The notes beneath the pieces are model-generated. The model was given only the letters and a program-made list of their open reading frames with translations, was not told the origin of the DNA and made no database searches. From JAKZVK01 sp965248255 (GTDB lineage Bacteria > Acidobacteriota > Terriglobia > Bryobacterales > UBA6623), in the NCBI GenBank assembly GCA_965248255.1, contig CBDFIW010000004.1:1860001-1924000 (forward strand): a stretch of DNA of 64,000 nucleotides, in the 5' to 3' direction. A program made the translations under genes and the position numbers. Shown here piece after piece: positions 59,087 to 64,000 of this stretch (its first letter is position 1; every line of letters begins with the position of its first letter).

Positions 59087-59490
59087 CGGTTCTGGTTGAC
59101 ACCTCGGTCTGGGTCGATTTCTTCAACCGCCATAACAGTAACGAGGGCGATGCGCTCGCGCGGTTGATTGAGGACGAGGCGGAGATTGCCACCTGCGGAG
59201 TGGTCTTGGCCGAGTTCTTTCAGGGCATCCGTGATCGTGAGTCACTGAAGACCCTTGAGGGATTCTTCCGCGACATGCCGTTGCTGACACCCAGGGAGCC
59301 GGACACGTATTTAGCCGCCGCCGAACTCTATCGTGGTCTGCGGGCGCGCGGGGTCTCAGTGCGGTCGAGCATCGATTGCTTGATCGTCCGCATGGCGCAG
59401 GAGGCCGACGTACTTTTGCTGGCCAAGGACCGCGACATCAACCGGATCATCGAGTCGGGGCTGTGCAAAGTCAAAGCCGTTGCTGTGTGA
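59083..59490 (+). CDS. vapC: VapC-type PIN-domain ribonuclease toxin
   Basis: A 135-residue PIN-domain protein. The conserved acidic residues are visible in VLVDTSVWVDFF, VVLAEFFQGI, SSIDCLIVRMAQ and AKDRDINRI. VapC toxins cut specific tRNA or rRNA and are held inactive by VapB. The GTG at 59083 is chosen because it overlaps the antitoxin stop; the open frame itself extends to 59047. The gene is complete and convergent with the sugar dehydrogenase gene. Confidence 0.93.
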   Translation: MTVLVDTSVWVDFFNRHNSNEGDALARLIEDEAEIATCGVVLAEFFQGIRDRESLKTLEGFFRDMPLLTPREPDTYLAAAELYRGLRARGVSVRSSIDCLIVRMAQEADVLLLAKDRDINRIIESGLCKVKAVAV

Positions 59491-59496
59491 TGGCGC

Positions 59497-61749
59497 CTAC
59501 TGGGCATTCCGGCCGAGTTGCATGATCCATTCCTTGACCAGGTTAGCGCCGGTCTGGTCGACTTCGAGTGAGCTGATATGCGGCATGCGGCCTTCGCCCT
59601 TGGTGGCCATGCGGGTGTATAGGACCGAACGGGGCGGGTCGCCGGGCCGCACGATCTTCACGTCGTCGACCCCCAGGCCGCCATGCATCGGGTCCATGTT
59701 AATGGTCTGGGTTTCGTCGAGCGTCATGCCATATAGCAGCCGGAAGTCAGCGTTACCGCCGCCTCCGCCGCGGTGGCAGATGGAGCAGTTGGCGTGCAGA
59801 TACGCGCGGGCGCGGCGTTCAAGCGGTGCGGCTCCGTCTGCGGGATCGGCGAGCCGCGGCAGATCCGAGGGTGCCTTAGGAAGCGGTTTCTCGAAGAGCC
59901 CGATGTGATCGAATGCACGGAGTTGGTTGTCGGCCACGGCCCCGTACTCGTGTTCGCGATTCATCTGCCAAGTGTTCAACCCGAGGACGAAGCCTGCCTT
60001 CTCGTTGTGGCAGATCATGCAATCGGTGCGGCTGGGGTAATACCAGGTCTGCTCGCGGACACCCCCCGGAGCGCTGGCGTCGCGGATGGTGTAGGTCTTC
60101 CGCAGCGGGTCTTTGCCGAGCAACTCGGCGTCGGTCTGCTCGTCGTTCCATAGGTAGGTGTATCCGGCCCACTGCTGGCGGCCCGCGGGGCCGGACTGCA
60201 ACGTCAGCAGCCGCGTCTCCAGCCGCCGCCGGCTGGCGGGGTTGCCTCGCTCCATCTCGAGCAGGAACGTCTTGACCAGCACCGAGCCTTCGGGGAAATT
60301 CCAGCGGTCGTCCGTCACGTATTGGATCTGGCTCTCGCCGCGCAAGGCGATGAAGCGCTCTTTGGCGGCGCTGTCCGACCACAGCGGCGCATTCACCGAG
60401 TAAGGTATGAGCCCCCGCGCGGGCGCGAGGTCTTTCACCGAAGCGAAAAGGCCCGTCTCGCTCAGCAGGCGCGGGAACGGCGGGCGCTCACGGTCTTCCC
60501 GCAGTTTGGGCCGCCGGATCAGTTCGTAGACGTGGCCCGTGCGGTGCGTCAGCATGTAAAGCTCGCCGGCGTGCGTCTCGCCGAAGGCCGCAATGTCGAG
60601 CGAGGTGTCGTCGAGTTCTTCGTGCCAGGTGACCTTTTCGCCGTCGTAGCGCAGCGCCCAGATCTTGCCGGTTTCCCAATCGGCGTAGATGTAGGCACCC
60701 GAGAGTTCATCGAGACGCGAGCCGCGGTAGACGAAGCCGCCGGTCATCGAGCGCGCCTCGCCGTGGGAGTGCGATACGACGGGCGGCGACAGCGGCGCCG
60801 GGCCGCGCGGCCTCTCCGGGCGGAACCACTGGAAGCCCTCCTTGACGCTCCACCCGTAATTGCCGCCGCGGTTGACTTGGTAGATCGATTCCCACAGGTC
60901 CTGACCGACCTCGCCCGTCCACAGGTCACCGGTCTTGCGGTCGAAGCTGATCTTCCAAGGCTGGCGGAAGCCGAATGCCCAGATCTCGGGCAGCGTTCCC
61001 GGCGTGTTGAGGAACGGGTTGTCGGGCGGGATGGCGTAGGGCTTGACCGAGTGCGTGCCGTTGATGTCGATGCGCAGGATCGATGAGAGCAGGTCGCCGG
61101 TGAACTGTCCGGTGGCCATGGGGTCGCTCTGTCCGTACCCGTCGCCCGTAGCGATGTAGAGATGCCCGTCGGGACCGAACTTGATCGACCCCCCGCTGTG
61201 GCCAATCGAGGGGAACTCAAGCACGATCAGCTCCGAGTCTGGGTCCGCCTTTAGGGGATTGTCCGGGTAGGTCTCGAAGCGGGAGACGCGGGAGCGCACC
61301 GGCTTGGGCAAGCGTTCGCGAAGGTAGACGTAGAAGTATCGGTTCCGCTCGAACTCGGGATGGAACGCCAGGCCGACGATCTGCCGGTAGACGGTGCGCT
61401 GGGTCTTGGGATCATACTTCGAGCTGAGTTCGAGAAAGAGGTCGGTCTTCTTGACGTCGCGGCGGTCTTCAAACGAGTGAATCCGCCCCTGGAGGTCGGC
61501 GACGAATAGCCGGTCCGTTCCCGGTGCGCACGTGATGAGTGTCGGGCGGTCGAACTCGAGATGAGGGAACGCCAGAGCGGGCATGTAGGGGGACGGCGGC
61601 TCGGGTGAGCCGATGACACGCGAGGTGGTCCACGGCACGCGCGTCTCGATGCCGTAGGGCTTGGAGGCGCTGTCCGCCGGTACGGAGAGAACGGTGGCCC
61701 AAACTGCCACCACGCCAGTAACGATTAGACCTGCCTTGCGGATATGCAT
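59497..61749 (-). CDS. PQQ-type sugar dehydrogenase fused to a cytochrome-like domain
   Basis: A 750-residue exported protein. The N-terminal signal is AGLIVTGVVAVWATVLSVPA. Residues about 45-420 form the six-bladed propeller of glucose/sorbosone dehydrogenases (RLFVADLQGRIHSFED, VGLAFHPEFERNRYFYVYLR, GHSGGSIKFGPDGHLYIATG, WAFGFRQPWKISFDRKTGDL, NYGWSVKEGF). The C-terminal part has two haem-binding CxxCH motifs (DCMICHNEKAG near residue 574 and NCSICHRGGGGG near 655). It should oxidise sugars in the periplasm with PQQ and hand electrons to its own haems. The ATG at 61749 is used; a GTG at 61758 is possible. Confidence 0.9.
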   Translation of the reverse strand: MHIRKAGLIVTGVVAVWATVLSVPADSASKPYGIETRVPWTTSRVIGSPEPPSPYMPALAFPHLEFDRPTLITCAPGTDRLFVADLQGRIHSFEDRRDVKKTDLFLELSSKYDPKTQRTVYRQIVGLAFHPEFERNRYFYVYLRERLPKPVRSRVSRFETYPDNPLKADPDSELIVLEFPSIGHSGGSIKFGPDGHLYIATGDGYGQSDPMATGQFTGDLLSSILRIDINGTHSVKPYAIPPDNPFLNTPGTLPEIWAFGFRQPWKISFDRKTGDLWTGEVGQDLWESIYQVNRGGNYGWSVKEGFQWFRPERPRGPAPLSPPVVSHSHGEARSMTGGFVYRGSRLDELSGAYIYADWETGKIWALRYDGEKVTWHEELDDTSLDIAAFGETHAGELYMLTHRTGHVYELIRRPKLREDRERPPFPRLLSETGLFASVKDLAPARGLIPYSVNAPLWSDSAAKERFIALRGESQIQYVTDDRWNFPEGSVLVKTFLLEMERGNPASRRRLETRLLTLQSGPAGRQQWAGYTYLWNDEQTDAELLGKDPLRKTYTIRDASAPGGVREQTWYYPSRTDCMICHNEKAGFVLGLNTWQMNREHEYGAVADNQLRAFDHIGLFEKPLPKAPSDLPRLADPADGAAPLERRARAYLHANCSICHRGGGGGNADFRLLYGMTLDETQTINMDPMHGGLGVDDVKIVRPGDPPRSVLYTRMATKGEGRMPHISSLEVDQTGANLVKEWIMQLGRNAQ

Positions 61750-61886
61750 GCGACTCACTAACGATGGTTCAGCGCGCGCGGCAGAAGCTGAGGTTGCACC
61801 GCCATTGTCTCATGACCCGTTGAGTGGGGCCAGTGCAAAAGCCGTAGGTCTCTTCGAGCCCGGCGCTACGGTGTTAGGGCAACTAA

Positions 61887-61898
61887 ACCGGGCCCGGT
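61887..61898. promoter_or_regulatory. 12-bp perfect palindrome before the hydrolase gene
   Basis: ACCGGGCCCGGT is a perfect palindrome 57 bases upstream of the hydrolase ATG at 61955. Its place fits an operator, but G/C palindromes of this length can arise by chance in this GC-rich DNA. Confidence 0.25.
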
Positions 61899-61954
61899 GA
61901 CGGTAAGATTGGGTTTGCCGAAGAACCCACCCGGCCTTGGAAGGCTCACCCATC

Positions 61955-63976
61955 ATGCGTAGCCGAAGCTTGTGCGTCCTGTTGCTGCTCTGTTCCGCGA
62001 CCTTGCTCGCGCAACCCTTGGGGCTCCATGACGTGCTAGCCCGCCCGATCCTCGCCCCTCGCCAGCCTTTGGTCGAAGTCCAGGCTTATACCGCGGCCAA
62101 CGTCCCGGTTTTGCCCACGTTCAGCACGGCCGGGCAGTGGCAAGCGTATGCCCGGCGTATCCGGGAAGAGACGCTGGACAAGGTTGTTTTTCGAGGCGAA
62201 GCCGCTCGCTGGCGGGACGCTGACACTCGGGTCGAGTGGCTGGAGACGATCCCAGGCGGCCTGGGGTATCGCATCAAGAAACTGCGCTTCGAAGCGGTGC
62301 CGGGCTTGTGGGTTCCCGCGCTGCTGTATGAACCGGAAGGACTTCAGGGCAAAGTCCCCGTGGTGCTCAACGTGAACGGGCACGCGAGAACGGGCACAGC
62401 GACCGACTACAAGCAAGAACGGTGCATCAACCTGGTCAAGCGCGGCATGCTGGCCCTCAATGTCGAGTGGTTCGGCATGGGCCAGCTCAATACGCCGGGC
62501 TTCGTGCACTATCGGCTCAATCAGCTCGACCTAGCCGGCGCCAGCGGGGTCGGGCTTTTCTATTTGTCGATGAAGCGCTCGATCGACTTGCTGCTGTCGC
62601 ACGCCAACGCAGATCCCGAGCGCGTGGCGGTCGCGGGACTCTCCGGCGGCGGCTGGCAAACGATTTTCATCAGCGCGCTCGATGAGAGAGTACGGTTGGC
62701 GAACCCCGTGGCGGGCTACTCGAGCTTCGTGACTCGTGCGCAGTTTCCGGAGATGGACCTGGGCGATTCGGAGCAAACGCCCTCCGACCTGGCGACTGTT
62801 GCCGATTACACGCACCTGACCGCGCTGCGCGCGCCGCGTCCCACGTTGATCACCCACAACGCGCGCGATACTTGCTGCTTTCGGGCCGACTATGCCCTCG
62901 GGCCTCTCGTACGAGCAGCACACCCGGCCTTTGCGCTCTTCGGCAAGCAACACCACCTTCGCAGCCACGTCAATTTCGATCCCGGCCACAACTACGGCGC
63001 CGACAACCGGGAAGCGTTTTATCGGCTGCTGGGCGACTTCTTCTACGGCGGGAGTGCGGACTTCCCCGTGGCGGAAATCTCCTCGACGGAGGAATTGAAG
63101 ACGGCCAAGGAGCTACATGTCGAGCTGCCCGCCGACAACACCGACTTCCACAAGATGGCTCTCGAGTTGAGCGAGAACCTGCCGCGGGAGTCCGACCTGC
63201 CGGCGAATCGAACGGCGGCCCTCGAGTGGCAGAAAGCAGGCCGTTCGCGGCTGCGCGAGATCGTTGCGGCCAACGACTTCGCGGTGGAGCCGGTTCAAGC
63301 CGGGCAGGAGCGGCAGGGTGATACGGAAATCACTCGTTGGCGGATCAGACTCGACGGCGACTGGACCGTGCCCGCGGTTGAGCTGACTGGCGACAGGGCC
63401 GCCGGGACCGTGCTTCTCGTAGCCGACGGCGGCCGCGCGAGCCTGGCTGGCGAGGCAAGGCGGTTTCTGGCAGAAGGGCGGCGCGTGGTCGCAGTCGATC
63501 CCTTCTATTTCGGTGAATCGAAGATTGAGAAGCGAGACTTCTTGTTCGCGTTGCTGCTCTCCTCACTGGGCGATCGGCCTCTGGGGATCCAAGCAAGCCA
63601 GCTCGGAGCGGTTGCCTCGTGGTTGCGGCAACGCCACGGCGATCCGGTCAGCGTAGTGGCCGTGGGACCGAGAACCAGCCTGATCGCACTGATCGCCGCG
63701 GCGCTTCATCCCGAGTCGATCGCCGGACTCGAGCTGGACGAATCGTTCGGCAGTCTGAGGGAGATCATCGAACGTGACCTGACGGCGCGGCAGGTTCCGG
63801 AACTGTTCTGCTTCGGCCTGCTCGAAGCTTTTGACATCAAGCAGCTAACGGCCCTGGTCGCACCGCGGCCGGTCACCTTCGCGGCGCCGACGCAACGGGC
63901 CAAAAAGGAGCTCGCGGCCCTTCGCGCTTACTACGGCGTGCTGGGCGCGGACTTCGATCCATTGACCGGAAAGTAA
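61955..63976 (+). CDS. Secreted alpha/beta hydrolase (acetyl xylan esterase-like, tandem domains)
   Basis: A 673-residue exported protein with a signal peptide (SLCVLLLLCSATLLAQP). The first hydrolase domain has the nucleophile elbow GLSGGGW (Ser near residue 229), LNVEWFGMGQLN, and the catalytic histidine in DPGHNYG. The second half repeats the fold (VLLVADGGRASLAGEARRFL, VAVDPFYFGES) but lacks a clear GxSxG, so it is probably non-catalytic. Such proteins release acyl groups from plant polysaccharides. The start at ATG 61955 is chosen over an upstream alternative as the signal peptide starts there. Complete, ending TAA. Confidence 0.88.
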   Translation: MRSRSLCVLLLLCSATLLAQPLGLHDVLARPILAPRQPLVEVQAYTAANVPVLPTFSTAGQWQAYARRIREETLDKVVFRGEAARWRDADTRVEWLETIPGGLGYRIKKLRFEAVPGLWVPALLYEPEGLQGKVPVVLNVNGHARTGTATDYKQERCINLVKRGMLALNVEWFGMGQLNTPGFVHYRLNQLDLAGASGVGLFYLSMKRSIDLLLSHANADPERVAVAGLSGGGWQTIFISALDERVRLANPVAGYSSFVTRAQFPEMDLGDSEQTPSDLATVADYTHLTALRAPRPTLITHNARDTCCFRADYALGPLVRAAHPAFALFGKQHHLRSHVNFDPGHNYGADNREAFYRLLGDFFYGGSADFPVAEISSTEELKTAKELHVELPADNTDFHKMALELSENLPRESDLPANRTAALEWQKAGRSRLREIVAANDFAVEPVQAGQERQGDTEITRWRIRLDGDWTVPAVELTGDRAAGTVLLVADGGRASLAGEARRFLAEGRRVVAVDPFYFGESKIEKRDFLFALLLSSLGDRPLGIQASQLGAVASWLRQRHGDPVSVVAVGPRTSLIALIAAALHPESIAGLELDESFGSLREIIERDLTARQVPELFCFGLLEAFDIKQLTALVAPRPVTFAAPTQRAKKELAALRAYYGVLGADFDPLTGK

Positions 63977-64000
63977 GGTCTACGGAGGATGGCAGAGTGA

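Noticed and set aside
63977..64000. A new gene at the right edge (GGAGG followed by ATG)
   Set aside because: The ATG is followed by TGA after two codons, so there is no supported reading frame.

Overview
The window reads as chromosomal DNA of an acidobacterium, most likely of the Bryobacterales/Solibacterales type. The evidence is high GC, a TIGR03437-type (Solibacteraceae C-terminal) domain inside a giant SBBP/beta-helix protein, a winged-helix/Ser-Thr kinase/TolB propeller protein, PadR and sigma-54 regulators, and Planctomycete-like gene pairs (PSD1 cytochrome with DUF1501, PVC-type dehydrogenase-cytochrome) that also occur in this phylum. No rRNA, tRNA or CRISPR array was seen.

Layout. 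1-4.8 kb: end of a secreted propeller protein, queF, an IS110 transposase, a broken RAYT-type transposase, a polysaccharide deacetylase and a D-aminoacylase scrap. 4.8-10.7 kb: a large dehydrogenase/HEAT/cytochrome lipoprotein, a twice-frameshifted WD40 pseudogene and an intact IS630 element. 10.9-13.7 kb: a sigma-54 activator, tandem palindromes, a -24/-12 promoter-like site and an OsmC-family gene, which look like one regulatory circuit. 14-16.5 kb: a membrane-protein pair, a DUF6916-like protein and a truncated GNAT gene. 16.5-27.6 kb: one giant SBBP/Ig/DUF11/beta-helix surface protein on the minus strand, broken by several frameshifts. 27.8-33.5 kb: a PhyH scrap, a sugar-acid style set (enolase-superfamily dehydratase, D-2-hydroxyacid dehydrogenase, SSF symporter with an in-frame TAG), a second IS630 element that uses a frameshift site, and a methyltransferase scrap. 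33.7-39.9 kb: a DUF3604 protein, a stand-alone SecY, a small exported protein, PadR and an ACP-like membrane protein; SecY and PadR share an operator-like sequence. 39.9-43.6 kb: a translationally coupled DUF1501/formylglycine-enzyme-like pair, followed by 1.4 kb of non-coding DNA with six copies of a short interspersed repeat. 43.6-46.6 kb: a kinase gene that has lost its catalytic loop. 47-55.1 kb: a tightly packed plus-strand run of PSD1 cytochrome, DUF1501, BMC shell protein, CoA-acylating-type aldehyde dehydrogenase and RecJ. 55.3-64 kb: a DUF262 protein, an enolase-superfamily protein with a C-terminal frameshift, a VapBC pair with an operator palindrome, a PQQ-type sugar dehydrogenase-cytochrome fusion and a secreted alpha/beta hydrolase.

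Much of the gene content points to secreted degradation and oxidation of carbohydrates with periplasmic haem proteins. The window also carries an unusual number of broken genes (frameshifts, in-frame stops, deletions). Some may be assembly indels, but the kinase deletion, the gene scraps and the GNAT/beta-helix junction are not single-base errors. The points most worth following up are the PadR/SecY operator pair, the sigma-54/OsmC control region, the minimal microcompartment cluster and the interspersed repeat.
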